Source: Xenorhabdus griffiniae
GTDB taxonomy: Bacteria > Pseudomonadota > Gammaproteobacteria > Enterobacterales > Enterobacteriaceae
DNA: 64,000 nt
Direction: 5' to 3'
Assembly (NCBI RefSeq): GCF_037265215.1
Contig: NZ_CP147737.1
Location: forward strand, 3,442,001-3,506,000
Part shown: one piece after another, positions 40,864 to 50,456 of the stretch
Layout: every line of letters begins with the position of its first letter
Numbering within the stretch: the stretch's first letter is position 1
Translations under genes and position numbers: made by a program
The notes under the pieces: model-generated
Databases searched by the model: none
Told to the model about the DNA's origin: nothing
What the model saw: only the letters and a program-made list of their open reading frames with translations

Positions 40864-41163
40864 TGATTCATTTAATAACTAATCGTTAGTGTGATATTCC
40901 ATAAATCAAGGCTTTCCAGTTTCATATAAACTCGTTTAGATCAAACTGAAAAGCCGCAACCACAATTAAGCGAAGATATTATGATCGTTTTTATCGATCA
41001 ATCTCCTCTTATTGATCTGTGCAATCCATTGGACGACGGTATCTCATATCACATATAGTCATGGTGACTCATCACTGTTTAGAGCTAATCCGACTAAGCT
41101 CTAAGTCACCACCAGGGATTTTTATATTTGCCGTATCTTTGGCCTGCTTCCGCGCAGGCTTTT
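40864..41163 (+). ncRNA. Structured intergenic segment, possible small RNA
   Basis: Three hairpins occur in 260 bases. GGCTTTCCAGTTT pairs with AAACTGAAAAGCC (40910-40955). GGTGAC at 41063 pairs with GTCACC at 41105, enclosing TTAGAGCT paired with AGCTCTAA. A final GCCTGC/GCAGGC hairpin is followed by six Ts. The last is a good terminator for a plus-strand RNA. No protein-coding frame is convincing. The GTCACCACCA end recalls a tRNA acceptor stem, but the T-arm is absent. Confidence 0.35.
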
Positions 41164-41168
41164 TTATT
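41142..41168 (+). terminator. Rho-independent terminator, plus strand
   Basis: GCCTGC and GCAGGC form a stem and are followed by TTTTTT. It ends transcription from the AraC side and overlaps the 3' end of the convergent queH gene. Confidence 0.7.
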
Positions 41169-41832
41169 CTTTTTTCTTGCTATCCGCACTATAAAAGACC
41201 GTACCTAATTTAATTCTTTCACGGCCGGTAGCCAGGCGATGACGATTAGTATCCCGCAGCGAGTAAATACAGCCACAATATTCCTGCTGATAGAACTCTT
41301 CTCGTTTACTGATTTCTATCATACGGGCAGATCCGCCCCCTTTGCGCCAGTTATATTCCCAATACATTAAGTCAGGATAACGGGAAGCGGCACGAACTCC
41401 ACATTCATTGATTTGTTGCATATTTTTCCAGCGTGAAATACCGAGTGAGCTGGTAATCACTGGAAAACCATGTTCATGGGCATAAAGCGCCGTTCGTTCG
41501 AAACGCATATCAAAACACATTGTACAACGAATACCACGCTCAGGTTCATTTTCCATTCCTTTCGCGCGTTCAAACCAATTATCACGGTCGTAATCGGCAT
41601 CGATAAAAGGAATACCCATCTCCTGCGCAAAACGGATATTTTCATCTTTGCGCAACTCGTATTCTTTCAGGGGATGAATATTCGGGTTATAGAAAAATAT
41701 TGTGAAATCAATCCCTGAAGCCAACATTGCTTCCATCACTTCCCCAGAACATGGTGCACAACATGAGTGCAGCAGCACTTTCTTGTTCCCATTTGGCAAT
41801 GGAAGAGGTTTACGCTCATAATTCAGTGACAT
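41164..41832 (-). CDS. queH: Epoxyqueuosine reductase QueH
   Basis: The 222-residue protein shows the QueH (DUF208) signatures: [17 protein letters not shown] near the start, the [20 protein letters not shown] segment, YDRDNWF, the second cysteine pair in [12 protein letters not shown] and a late CGC in [10 protein letters not shown]. QueH reduces epoxyqueuosine to queuosine in tRNA, as a substitute for QueG. The cysteines bind an iron-sulphur cluster and zinc or iron. The gene appears complete. It is followed by a convergent terminator. Confidence 0.9.
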   Translation of the reverse strand: MSLNYERKPLPLPNGNKKVLLHSCCAPCSGEVMEAMLASGIDFTIFFYNPNIHPLKEYELRKDENIRFAQEMGIPFIDADYDRDNWFERAKGMENEPERGIRCTMCFDMRFERTALYAHEHGFPVITSSLGISRWKNMQQINECGVRAASRYPDLMYWEYNWRKGGGSARMIEISKREEFYQQEYCGCIYSLRDTNRHRLATGRERIKLGTVFYSADSKKKE

Positions 41833-41857
41833 AATATTTCTTACCTGATTCAGACAA

Positions 41858-41890
41858 TAAAAAATCAGGAAGAGAACAAATCCCCTTCCT
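41858..41890 (-). terminator. Terminator of the short-chain dehydrogenase gene
   Basis: On the minus strand AGGAAGGGG pairs with CTCTTCCT around a short loop and is followed by GATTTTTTATT. It lies between the dehydrogenase gene and queH. Confidence 0.6.
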
Positions 41891-41952
41891 TGTGTTTACT
41901 GGGTAGACATTTTACCTTCTTCTACTGTCTTACGACAATCTTTGTAAAAGGA

Positions 41953-42702
41953 TCAAGCCTCTGGTACTTCTGGTAAAACTTGTCCACCATCAACGACTAT
42001 CGTTTGTCCGGTAATATATTTCGCTTCATCGGAAGCCAGGAAACAGGCAGCATAGCCAATATCTTCTGGCGAACCCAAAGCCCGCATTGGCGTGATCTCT
42101 TTCGCATAACTGAGGAATTCATCACCAAATGACTTTAAACCTTCCGTCATGATCATACCTGGCATAACTGCATTAATGGTGATGCCTTGTCCCGCGTATT
42201 CCAACGCGGCACTGCGCATAAACCCGAGTTGCCCTGCCTTACTGGCACCATAGTGGCTGTAACCCTGAATGCCTGTTATTTCCCCCGTTATTGATGACGT
42301 GATAACAACACGCCCGTAACGCTGCTTTTCCATGACATTCAATGCCGCCTGTACCAGGAAAAATGTCCCTTTAAGGTTGACCGTGTGCACTAAATCCCAA
42401 TCCGCCGCTGTCATATCTTTCAGATAATGCTGTGGAAAAATACCTGCATTGGAACAAAGAATATCGAGCCTACCGTACTTTTCAACAATCTGGGCAATCA
42501 CGTTTTTACATGCTGCTTGATCAGTCACATCAAGGGGAATGAAATCAACTTCCAGCGCTTTGGCAATGGTTTTTCCTCTCAGCTCATCAGTGCCGGCAAT
42601 AATAGTAACAGCCCCCGCTTGCTTCAATACTTTGGCAATGCCCGTGCCAATACCTTTGGTGCCGCCTGAAATGAAAGCAATTTTTCCCGCTAAATCGAAC
42701 AT
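41953..42702 (-). CDS. Short-chain dehydrogenase/reductase (FabG/UcpA-like)
   Basis: The 249-residue protein has the classical SDR motifs: the dinucleotide loop SGGTKGIGTGIAK, the NAG motif (LCSNAGIF), the catalytic serine in ITSSITGEITG and the YxxxK motif (YSHYGASKAG). The C-terminal VVDGGQVLPEVP is typical of FabG- and UcpA-like members. The substrate cannot be told. It is divergent from the acyl-CoA ligase gene, with two palindromic repeats in between; a shared lipid or secondary-metabolite role is possible. Confidence 0.85.
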   Translation of the reverse strand: MFDLAGKIAFISGGTKGIGTGIAKVLKQAGAVTIIAGTDELRGKTIAKALEVDFIPLDVTDQAACKNVIAQIVEKYGRLDILCSNAGIFPQHYLKDMTAADWDLVHTVNLKGTFFLVQAALNVMEKQRYGRVVITSSITGEITGIQGYSHYGASKAGQLGFMRSAALEYAGQGITINAVMPGMIMTEGLKSFGDEFLSYAKEITPMRALGSPEDIGYAACFLASDEAKYITGQTIVVDGGQVLPEVPEA

Positions 42703-42743
42703 AGCTTTTCCTTTTATATTTAGTAGTGAGCGTTTTTTTATTA

Positions 42744-42853
42744 TCTATACCTATTTCACTTCAAGATGCACATTGTTTCTCCCCGCTTCGCGGGGAGAAA
42801 CAATGAGTTATGTTGTCTTATAATGAGTAAATTGAAAGGTAACGCGTATATAC
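42744..42853. repeat. Palindromic repeat family, copy 5 (variant type)
   Basis: The copy runs from TCTATACCTATTTCACTTCA to AACGCGTATATA and matches copy 2 in its right half (AACAATGAGTTATGTTGTCT). It overlaps the border of copy 6. Confidence 0.7.
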
Positions 42854-42943
42854 GCATTACAATTGATAACATTATATTAAACCTGATATCTCCCCCTCTT
42901 TGCGGGGAGATATCAGACGCACCTTGAAGTTAGATTGGTATAA
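42844..42943. repeat. Palindromic repeat family, copy 6
   Basis: The opposite orientation to copy 5, with a centre of CTCCCCCTCTTTGCGGGGAG and the right arm ACCTTGAAGTTAGATTGG. The left arm is partly eroded. Confidence 0.65.
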
Positions 42944-43159
42944 AATGGAATTATTCAATTTATTTTTAAACCGTAACTTTATCAGGTTTAATTAATGAAA
43001 GCTGCATATTAAAAAAATAAAATAAAGCCGCATTATTTACATGAAAAATTGAAATAAAACACCCTCCTTAAATTTTTCCGACATTGCTTATTCTTCTGCC
43101 AGAGATTATTTTTAAAGTACGTAACATTTTATTAACGATAATGAGATGGAGTGAAGAGT

Positions 43160-44764
43160 ATGACTCTCAATAATTCATTCTTACGTGAATATACCGGTAC
43201 AGCATTATCACCGATTTTATTTCTTAAAAGGGCTGTATTAAGCAATGGTAGTGATATTGCCATTATTGATGGCAAACAACGTTGGACCTGGCACCAATAT
43301 GCCAATCGCTGTGAAAGGATTGCTATCTCTCTCCAACAATTGGGAGTAGATAAAGGGAGCGTAGTCTCGGCTATTTTACCCAATATCCATGAATTGCTTG
43401 AGTTACATTTTGCTGTTCCTTTATCCGGCGGTATTCTTAATGCCTTGAGCACCCGAACAGATGCAGCCACATTAAATTTTGTTTTTGAAAAATTGCATCC
43501 CAAGATATTATTTATCGACAAAAACTATCTTTCGCTATTAAATAATGTCTCTTTCAATAATCCAATTAAGATAATTATTGTTGATGAAAATAATTTAGCG
43601 ATTCCTATATCCCCTGCCAGCCATGAATTTATCGCTTACGAATCACTGGTAACCGAACACTCATCAAAGTCACTCTCATTTATCCAAATTGACGAACAAG
43701 CCACTATTAGTATCAATTGCACTTCGGGCACCAGCGGGCAACCAAAACTGGTTGTGTATTCTCACCGTGGGGCATTTTTAAATGCTATTTCCAATATCCT
43801 GGATTGGGACATGCCTAAACGTCCCATCTTTTTATGGACTCTTCCCATGTTTCACTGTAATGGTTGGTGTTTCCCCTGGACAGTTGCGGCACGGGCTGGC
43901 ACACACATCTGTATCAGAAAATTTGATGCAGAAGAAGCAATGCAACTGATCCAGGAACATCACGTTACCCATTATTGTGGTGCCCCGATTATTCACTACT
44001 CTTTAGGCAAGATAACGCAAAAGCATAAAAAGCATTTTAATGGTCGTGTTTATGGCCTGATTGCTGGTGCCCCACCGACAGAAATGATGTTTTCATTGCT
44101 GGACGAAGTCGGTATCAATGCAACGCATGTTTATGGATTAACCGAAACTTATGGCCCTATTGTTGTTTGTGAAAACAAGCATGAATGGCAATCACTGCCA
44201 AAATCAGAAAAAGTCTTAAAACGGATGCGTCAGGGAATAGTCTCTAATTTACAAGGTCAGGTGAGCGTTATTGACGAAAATAACTCAGCAGTGCCTTTTG
44301 ATGGCAAAACCATCGGTGAGATCGCAATCCGCGGTAATATCGTAGCAGCTTATGATCCTGTACGTCATGTTACACCGGAGGTCACTAACCAATGGTTTTA
44401 TACGGGTGATTTAGCCGTCGTCGATCCTGATGGCTATATCAAAATCATCGATAGGAAAAAAGATATCATTATTTCCGGTGGTGAGAATATTTCCAGTCTT
44501 GAACTGGAAAATGCCTTATCCAGTTACCCAAGTGTATTAGCGGTTGCTGTTGTGGCGAAACCCGATCCCTATTGGGGAGAAGTTCCCCATGCTTTTATTG
44601 AACTCGATGAAAATACAACAATCACAGAGCAAGAGTTAGACGATTATATTTGTACGGTAATAGCACGCTATAAACGCCCTAAAGGATATACTTTTTTAAC
44701 TTTACCGCGAAATGCCAATGGCAAAGTGGTAAAAGATCAATTGAGAAAACGTGTCAAAGACTAA
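43160..44764 (+). CDS. AMP-forming acyl-CoA synthetase / ligase
   Basis: The 534-residue protein has the adenylate-forming motifs in order: the P-loop (NCTSGTSGQPKLVVYSHRG), YGLTETYGP, the aspartate motif (WFYTGDLAVVDPDGYIKIID), RKKDIIISGGENIS and the C-terminal lysine segment (RNANGKVVKDQLRK). It would activate a carboxylic acid as AMP and pass it to CoA. The sequence resembles medium-chain or aromatic acyl-CoA ligases; the substrate is not predictable here. I prefer the ATG at 43160 over a GTG at 43151. It stands alone, divergent from the dehydrogenase. Confidence 0.88.
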   Translation: MTLNNSFLREYTGTALSPILFLKRAVLSNGSDIAIIDGKQRWTWHQYANRCERIAISLQQLGVDKGSVVSAILPNIHELLELHFAVPLSGGILNALSTRTDAATLNFVFEKLHPKILFIDKNYLSLLNNVSFNNPIKIIIVDENNLAIPISPASHEFIAYESLVTEHSSKSLSFIQIDEQATISINCTSGTSGQPKLVVYSHRGAFLNAISNILDWDMPKRPIFLWTLPMFHCNGWCFPWTVAARAGTHICIRKFDAEEAMQLIQEHHVTHYCGAPIIHYSLGKITQKHKKHFNGRVYGLIAGAPPTEMMFSLLDEVGINATHVYGLTETYGPIVVCENKHEWQSLPKSEKVLKRMRQGIVSNLQGQVSVIDENNSAVPFDGKTIGEIAIRGNIVAAYDPVRHVTPEVTNQWFYTGDLAVVDPDGYIKIIDRKKDIIISGGENISSLELENALSSYPSVLAVAVVAKPDPYWGEVPHAFIELDENTTITEQELDDYICTVIARYKRPKGYTFLTLPRNANGKVVKDQLRKRVKD

Positions 44765-44813
44765 TATAGCCAGCATAAAGAGAATAACGATAAATTAATC
44801 CCTTGGGCTTAAT

Positions 44814-45887
44814 TTACGGCGCTATTACGTGCGGCCTTTCTAACGCCGGTAAATTGATCCCACTGCTTGCCAATTTCCCCATATGGCAATACATCGAGCA
44901 GGCTGCATCAATCAGCGACATCGCCATGGCCGCACCACTTCCCTCACCAAGGCGTAAATCTAAATGCAAGTAGGGTTGCAAATTCAAATATCGTAGCGCC
45001 AACGCCGCACCTTTTTCTGCCGACAGATGGGAAGGGATGCAATACTCCCGTGCGATGGGAGATAGTTGACATGCGGCTAATGCTGATGCATAGGACAAAA
45101 AACCATCAAGTACCACAGGTACACCAGAAGCCGCTGCCCCCAGAATCACACCAGCCATGCCGACAAGTTCAAATCCTCCCACTTTTGCCAACACATCAAT
45201 GCCGTTATTGTGATCTGGCTGATTGATGGCAATAGCCTGTCGCACAATGGATTGTTTATACGCCAGCCGCTCAGAAGGAAAATTAGCGCCTAACCCAACC
45301 ACATCACAGGGATCATTGCCTGTCAGGACACTGATAACCGCGGCTGCCGCAGTCGTATTGGCAATTCCCAGCTCACCAATACCAAATACCGTTATTCCTG
45401 CTGCAATACGCTGTTGCACCAATTGTGCGCTTGCCAGCAACAACATTTCAGCGTGTCCATAATCCATCGCAGCCCCCTTGGCAATATTACCGCAGCCCCG
45501 TGCGATTTTAAGGGACAACATATGTTCGATAGGATCACAATCTATGCCAATATCCACCGGCAAAACATGTGTTCCACTGTTTTTCGCCAGCACACAAACA
45601 CCTGTTAATCCTTTCAACATATTGCGTGCCTGTATGGCCGTAACGTTTTTAGGTGAAATAGCCACACCTTCGTCATATACACCATGATCAGCACACATGA
45701 CGATAATCTCTTTTTGCAGATTTTGTAGGCCAACAATACCTGGCATACCCGATAATTGTATCGCCAACGTTTCAAGACGCCCCAAACTTCCCAATGGCTT
45801 GACTAGGCTGTCAATGTGCTGTGCCGCTTTTTCCATATTTCCCCGATCCAAGGGTTGGATCGCATCAATCAATGATTGTAGTGTCAT
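44814..45887 (-). CDS. cobT: Nicotinate-nucleotide:dimethylbenzimidazole phosphoribosyltransferase
   Basis: The ATG at 45887 gives MTLQSLIDAIQPLDRGNMEK, 357 residues, matching Salmonella CobT (356). The frame is open 35 codons further upstream. Family segments include GIGELGIANTTAAAAV and the catalytic glutamate in LRLGEGSGAAMAMSL. CobT makes alpha-ribazole phosphate, the lower-ligand nucleotide. It is the last gene of the minus-strand operon, 115 bases after cobS. That gap holds no gene that I can see; cobC is absent. Confidence 0.92.
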   Translation of the reverse strand: MTLQSLIDAIQPLDRGNMEKAAQHIDSLVKPLGSLGRLETLAIQLSGMPGIVGLQNLQKEIIVMCADHGVYDEGVAISPKNVTAIQARNMLKGLTGVCVLAKNSGTHVLPVDIGIDCDPIEHMLSLKIARGCGNIAKGAAMDYGHAEMLLLASAQLVQQRIAAGITVFGIGELGIANTTAAAAVISVLTGNDPCDVVGLGANFPSERLAYKQSIVRQAIAINQPDHNNGIDVLAKVGGFELVGMAGVILGAAASGVPVVLDGFLSYASALAACQLSPIAREYCIPSHLSAEKGAALALRYLNLQPYLHLDLRLGEGSGAAMAMSLIDAACSMYCHMGKLASSGINLPALERPHVIAP

Positions 45888-46002
45888 GTTTATCCATCCA
45901 ACCGACATTCTGTCGAAGCGTTGAATACGTACAAAGTGGTAAATTCCGCATGGTGATGGCTCCTTGCTGGAAGGCAAAAGACCACACAGCATTGATAGGT
46001 CG

Positions 46003-46761
46003 TTATTGCCAAATCATTGCCAGCAAAAAAACAACTTCCCCTACCTCAATGGAAGCTCCCAGCGTATCGCCCGTTTGTCCACCAAGACGATAATTGAAAT
46101 AGAGGGCAAGCCCGTAAACCACAAGCAATGACACCATCATTGCCGACAAAGTTTGCCAATTCCCCAGCACCATCACCAATACAATACCAGCCAACAAAGT
46201 CAGCGTAGTTGCAGAGAAGCTAATTTGGCCAACGTAACTGCTTCCCATTCCCTCGCCTTCACGGGCGTCACGTTGCGCATACATTAAAAGCACCACGGCT
46301 GTTCGTCCGACAATCGATGCACAGGTCAACAAGGCAAGTAAATAAAAGGGAGGATGATAAGATAATTCAACAACAGCGAATGTTTTGAGGGCAAGACAGA
46401 AAATTAACCCAACACCACCATACGTTCCAAGTCGGCTATCGCGCATAATTTCCAGCATTTCCTTACGCTGTCGGGAGGAAAAAAGCCCATCACATGTGTC
46501 TGCCAGTCCATCTACATGTAAGCCTCCCGTCAATAACACCAAAGCCAACACATAACCCATCGCACCAATATACATTCCCCCACCCGACTGGCTGATCGAA
46601 AGTGATACCAGCCCAGCCAGACCACCAACAATGAACCCAATCAACGGGAAATAAGGCACACCACGCCAATATTGACGAAAATCGACACCTGTCGCCCACT
46701 TTTTGGGGATCGGAAGCCGTGTCATAAACTGTAGTGTGGCCCAAAAAAGATGCAGTTTCAT
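46003..46761 (-). CDS. cobS: Cobalamin synthase (adenosylcobinamide-GDP ribazoletransferase)
   Basis: The 252-residue polytopic membrane protein starts [20 protein letters not shown]. It has several hydrophobic segments ([40 protein letters not shown]) and the metal-binding [12 protein letters not shown] motif. CobS joins adenosylcobinamide-GDP to alpha-ribazole or its phosphate, the final assembly step, in the inner membrane. Its start overlaps the cobU stop (ATGA). Confidence 0.93.
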   Translation of the reverse strand: MKLHLFWATLQFMTRLPIPKKWATGVDFRQYWRGVPYFPLIGFIVGGLAGLVSLSISQSGGGMYIGAMGYVLALVLLTGGLHVDGLADTCDGLFSSRQRKEMLEIMRDSRLGTYGGVGLIFCLALKTFAVVELSYHPPFYLLALLTCASIVGRTAVVLLMYAQRDAREGEGMGSSYVGQISFSATTLTLLAGIVLVMVLGNWQTLSAMMVSLLVVYGLALYFNYRLGGQTGDTLGASIEVGEVVFLLAMIWQ

Positions 46762-47303
46762 TTGATCTTGACTCCAATGCCCGAAACTATCAGCCAGACT
46801 TCTTTAGCCGCTTGTGCCAACTTTTGGTTGGCACGTCCAGCAATATCGACAAAATGGCGTGCCAGTCGATTTTCAGGTGTAATGCCCATCCCCAACTCGT
46901 TGGTCACCAAATATACTGGCATCGGACACATCAAGCTAGCATCAATCAGGTCATCAATCTGACGATGGATAATCACCTCTAATGAAGTGAAATCAAGTTC
47001 ATCAGGTGATACACCATCCGATAAATCAAACAACAAGTTAGCAATTAGTGTGGTAACACACTCTAGTATAACGCCCTCTTGGGGTTGGCGGTGCTGGCGG
47101 ATAACAGAGCCTAAATTTTGATGACCTTCCCAGGTTCGCCAATGTGCTGGACGCTCCTGTTTATGTCGCTTAATACGCGCCGCCATCTCTTCATCTGTGA
47201 CCTGTGCCGTCGCGATATATAACACTTGCTCGCACTGTTTAGTGAGCAAGCGTTCAGCATAGCTACTCTTGCCACTGCGAGCACCGCCAGTCACCAAAAT
47301 CAT
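46758..47303 (-). CDS. cobU: Adenosylcobinamide kinase / guanylyltransferase
   Basis: The 181-residue protein starts [20 protein letters not shown] with a P-loop (GGARSGKS). It also has the histidine that carries GMP ([20 protein letters not shown]) and the conserved [20 protein letters not shown]. Length matches Salmonella CobU. It phosphorylates adenosylcobinamide and adds GMP to it. It overlaps both cbiP and cobS by four bases. Confidence 0.94.
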   Translation of the reverse strand: MILVTGGARSGKSSYAERLLTKQCEQVLYIATAQVTDEEMAARIKRHKQERPAHWRTWEGHQNLGSVIRQHRQPQEGVILECVTTLIANLLFDLSDGVSPDELDFTSLEVIIHRQIDDLIDASLMCPMPVYLVTNELGMGITPENRLARHFVDIAGRANQKLAQAAKEVWLIVSGIGVKIK

Positions 47304-48850
47304 GGCATCACTCCGCCAGAGGTGTGTTCATGCATTAATTGATAAATCCGCGCGATATCCAGATGCTCACGCATACTGGCAGCCAACCTATTGAATTGTT
47401 TTTCTTTGTGCTGGAAGTAATTAAACGCCCCATTTTCCAGTGGAACGTCGCCTTTTCTGATACGCAATTGATTTAATAGTGGGCGGGTAAACGTGTTTTG
47501 ATCAAACAGGCCATGCAGATAACTGCCCATTACCAACCCATCTTGAGCAACTGCACCCTCAAATCCATTTTTTTCCCCACTATTGCGCCAATGTATTTGA
47601 GCAAAAGGTGTTGCCTGCTGGCCAAGCCGAGTAGTTCCCATATGGATTTCATAGCCCGCAATGGGTTGTTCGCTGCATAGTTTCAGCATACCCGACAATG
47701 CAGGCATAACTACGCCCTCAACCTGCGCGGTCTGCTTTTCATTGGCAAAGTGGGTTTGTGTATCCAATAAACCTAATCCGGCCATTTGAGTTAAGCCGGA
47801 TTCCACGCCATCCACAATCTGCTTACCTAACATTTGATAACCACCGCAGATCCCGATAATCGGCACATTTTTCTGCCGGGCTATGATAATTGCCTGCTCA
47901 AAACCCTGGCTTTTCAACCATGCCAAATCTGCCAATGTATTCTTGCTGCCAGGAAGAATAATAAGATCGGCTTCCTGAAGTTCAGAAGGTTCGGAGACAT
48001 AATGCAAAAACACATCCGGTTGAGCAGCCAGCGCATTGAAATCGGTGAAATTGGCAATATGAGGGTATTGGATGACAGCAATATCCAGACAGTCTTCTGT
48101 TTTTTGTTGCTGTCGATCATATTTACCTACCTGTAACGCGACGCTGTCTTCATCTTCCAGATCAAGCTCCAACCACGGCAACACCCCCAATATCGGTACT
48201 TGTGTCAAGGCTTCGATCTGATCGATGCCTGATTGCAACAAGGCGATATCACCGCGAAATTTATTGATGATCACCCCCTTGATACGCGCTTTTTCCGCAG
48301 GTTTAAGCAAGGCTAATGTGCCGTAGATGGATGCAAATACACCACCCCGATCAATATCTGCTACCAAAATGACTGGAGCATCCACTAATTCAGCCATCCC
48401 CATATTAACAATATCGCGATCACGCAAATTGATCTCAGCCGGACTGCCCGCCCCTTCTAACACCATGATATCCGTTTCTGCCGCTAACCCGTTATATGCC
48501 ATCAAAATCTGCTGGAGCAATTGCGGCTTATATTCGTGATATTCCACCGCATTCATGCTGCACATCACTTTCCCCATAAAAACCACCTGGGCCTTGCGAT
48601 CGCTGGTGGGTTTTAACAATACAGGATTCATCCGTACATCCGGCGCAATCCCTGCTGCTTCCGCCTGAAATATCTGCGCTCGTCCCATCTCTTTACCGTC
48701 TGCGGTAACCCCAGAATTAAGCGCCATATTCTGTGATTTAAAGGGAGTGCAGCGATAGCCATCTTGGGCAAATATCCGACAAAATCCCGCTACCAGCACA
48801 CTTTTACCCGCATCAGATGCCGTTCCCTGAACCATCAGCGATAATGTCAT
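47300..48850 (-). CDS. cbiP: Cobyric acid synthase
   Basis: The 516-residue protein has an N-terminal ATP-binding part ([20 protein letters not shown]) and a C-terminal class I glutamine amidotransferase part with the nucleophile cysteine in [15 protein letters not shown]. It amidates four side chains of the corrin ring (b, d, e and g). Length is close to Salmonella CbiP (506). The gap to cbiL is only 36 bases, where Salmonella carries the cobalt transporter genes cbiMNQO. Confidence 0.94.
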   Translation of the reverse strand: MTLSLMVQGTASDAGKSVLVAGFCRIFAQDGYRCTPFKSQNMALNSGVTADGKEMGRAQIFQAEAAGIAPDVRMNPVLLKPTSDRKAQVVFMGKVMCSMNAVEYHEYKPQLLQQILMAYNGLAAETDIMVLEGAGSPAEINLRDRDIVNMGMAELVDAPVILVADIDRGGVFASIYGTLALLKPAEKARIKGVIINKFRGDIALLQSGIDQIEALTQVPILGVLPWLELDLEDEDSVALQVGKYDRQQQKTEDCLDIAVIQYPHIANFTDFNALAAQPDVFLHYVSEPSELQEADLIILPGSKNTLADLAWLKSQGFEQAIIIARQKNVPIIGICGGYQMLGKQIVDGVESGLTQMAGLGLLDTQTHFANEKQTAQVEGVVMPALSGMLKLCSEQPIAGYEIHMGTTRLGQQATPFAQIHWRNSGEKNGFEGAVAQDGLVMGSYLHGLFDQNTFTRPLLNQLRIRKGDVPLENGAFNYFQHKEKQFNRLAASMREHLDIARIYQLMHEHTSGGVMP

Positions 48851-48886
48851 TCTATTTTCTCCTGTATTTTAACCCACCCTCACCAC

Positions 48887-49645
48887 TTACCTTGATAACT
48901 GCCCGTTTTTATTAACCAAAATCGTTGAAAAATATGATAATTCCTGCATCCTCTCTTTTTCGCTGAAGGACAGTGTGGCGAGATTATGCCAACATTGCTC
49001 AGTCGGCAAAGTCGCATCAGCCATCATCAACGCATGTTCTAACAGATTGTGACGTTGCAGCAGGTCACTGATCTGGGGAAAACGCGAGTAGACTTTCATC
49101 AGGACAATGCAGTCGTAATTGAGTAATGCTTGCTCTAAGACAGCTTCAGAAGCGGTACAGGCAATCACAGCCAATGTTTGATCTTCCATCGCCAGTGGCA
49201 TCGCACTGGCGGCAGCAATAGCGGAAAATGAGGTGATCCCTGGCACAATTTCCAGCCATGAGGGAGAAGTCATCTGTTGCGACACCAACCGCTGCAAAAG
49301 AAATACCCATGTACTAAACAACATAGGATCGCCCAAAGTGATAAAACCGACTTTCCTGCCATTCGCGACTTCCTCTTTCAAATTTTGCGCCACTTCGTCC
49401 CACACCGCTTGTTTTGCTGACATGTCGGCTTTCATTAAAAAGTGATAAGTGCAAACGTGAGTGTTCGGCGAAAGGTATTCTTCAATGATGGAGTGGGCGA
49501 GACTTTTGGTGCCTTTTTTTCCCGTCGGGGTATAGATCACATCAAGCTCAGAAAGAATACGCGCAGCCCGTACAGTCACCAGATCACTGGCTCCTGGGCC
49601 AACACCCATAACATACAGTTTTCCTGCTGTTGCAGTTTCGTTCAT
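48887..49645 (-). CDS. cbiL: Cobalt-precorrin-2 C20-methyltransferase
   Basis: The 252-residue protein starts MNETATAGKLYVMGVGPGAS. It has the SAM-dependent tetrapyrrole methylase motifs: GVGPGASDLVTVRAARIL, the GFITLGDPMLFSTW segment and EIVPGITSFSAIAAASAMPL. It methylates C20 of cobalt-precorrin-2, the early step of the anaerobic branch. It overlaps cbiK by four bases (ATGA). Confidence 0.94.
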   Translation of the reverse strand: MNETATAGKLYVMGVGPGASDLVTVRAARILSELDVIYTPTGKKGTKSLAHSIIEEYLSPNTHVCTYHFLMKADMSAKQAVWDEVAQNLKEEVANGRKVGFITLGDPMLFSTWVFLLQRLVSQQMTSPSWLEIVPGITSFSAIAAASAMPLAMEDQTLAVIACTASEAVLEQALLNYDCIVLMKVYSRFPQISDLLQRHNLLEHALMMADATLPTEQCWHNLATLSFSEKERMQELSYFSTILVNKNGQLSR

Positions 49646-50433
49646 AAGGCTTTCTCCTGATCATTAAGCGCATAGGCAAGGTGATCGACGAACATCTGCC
49701 GAATCATCGGGTTTTCTCCCAATCCCTGTAACCAGGGGATCGCAACAATTCCCGCATCCTCCAACTGTGATTTCCAGGAGTCGTCTTCATTGGAAGCCAT
49801 ATCATTAGTGGCATGATCGCCTGCCACCAGCATCAATGGCATCAAATAAGCCTTGCGGATTTTTTGCTCTTTTAATCCTTTGATGATCAGAGGAAGTTCG
49901 GGGTAACTTTCGACCGCGCCTACCCGTGCCGGAAAATGGGAGTGGCTCATCAGGTGATCTAAACAGGCGTAGGCAGAAAAAGCCGGGTGGGTTGTACCGT
50001 GTCCCATAAAAACGACACATTCATTCTCTGCCAACCGCGGAAGCTGGTGGCGCAGTGCCCGCATCAATTGCAGATAGTCATCAAAGTGGCTAAGCAGAGG
50101 CGTACCCAGCACCAACCGCTTAAAACGAGGGCGAAATTTCTCAACCTCGCGCCGCACTTTTTCATATTCATCGCCATTAATGATATGCAGGCATTGAACA
50201 GCAACATCGTGATAACCTGCGTGATGCAATCTGGTCAGTGCATCGTGGGGAGTATCAATGTGAATGCCATCGCGCTGACGCAATTTGCGAATGATCATGC
50301 CAGAGGTAAAGGCCCGAAATAGTTCCCTGTCTGGAAACACTGAGGCTAATTGCTGCTCACAGGCTTCAATATTGTTTTTCAGCGTTTCGGGATAACTGGT
50401 TCCGAAACTTATCACCAATAATGCTTTTTTCAT
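49642..50433 (-). CDS. cbiK: Sirohydrochlorin cobaltochelatase (anaerobic)
   Basis: The ATG at 50433 gives MKKALLVISFGTSYPETLKN, 263 residues, matching Salmonella CbiK (264). An open frame continues 50 codons upstream but has no family character. The two histidines of the chelatase site are in MGHGTTHPA and LMLVAGDHATND. CbiK inserts cobalt into sirohydrochlorin, which commits the molecule to the anaerobic cobalamin route. No signal peptide is present, so it is the cytoplasmic type. Confidence 0.94.
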   Translation of the reverse strand: MKKALLVISFGTSYPETLKNNIEACEQQLASVFPDRELFRAFTSGMIIRKLRQRDGIHIDTPHDALTRLHHAGYHDVAVQCLHIINGDEYEKVRREVEKFRPRFKRLVLGTPLLSHFDDYLQLMRALRHQLPRLAENECVVFMGHGTTHPAFSAYACLDHLMSHSHFPARVGAVESYPELPLIIKGLKEQKIRKAYLMPLMLVAGDHATNDMASNEDDSWKSQLEDAGIVAIPWLQGLGENPMIRQMFVDHLAYALNDQEKAL

Positions 50434-50456
50434 TTCGCTTTTCCTTATTGGTTTAT

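Larger units (their letters stand above)
42703..43159. other. Divergent intergenic region with two repeat copies
   Basis: This 457-base gap between the dehydrogenase and the ligase gene holds palindromic repeat copies 5 and 6 (42744-42943). An AT-rich stretch follows that should carry the ligase promoter. I see no gene. Confidence 0.6.

Noticed and set aside
41063..41113. tRNA gene ending in CCACCA
   Set aside because: The outer stem and CCA-like end are there, but it is only about 50 bases and has no T-arm or anticodon arm.
45888..46002. Remnant of cobC between cobS and cobT
   Set aside because: No histidine-phosphatase pattern can be read in any frame of the 115 bases.
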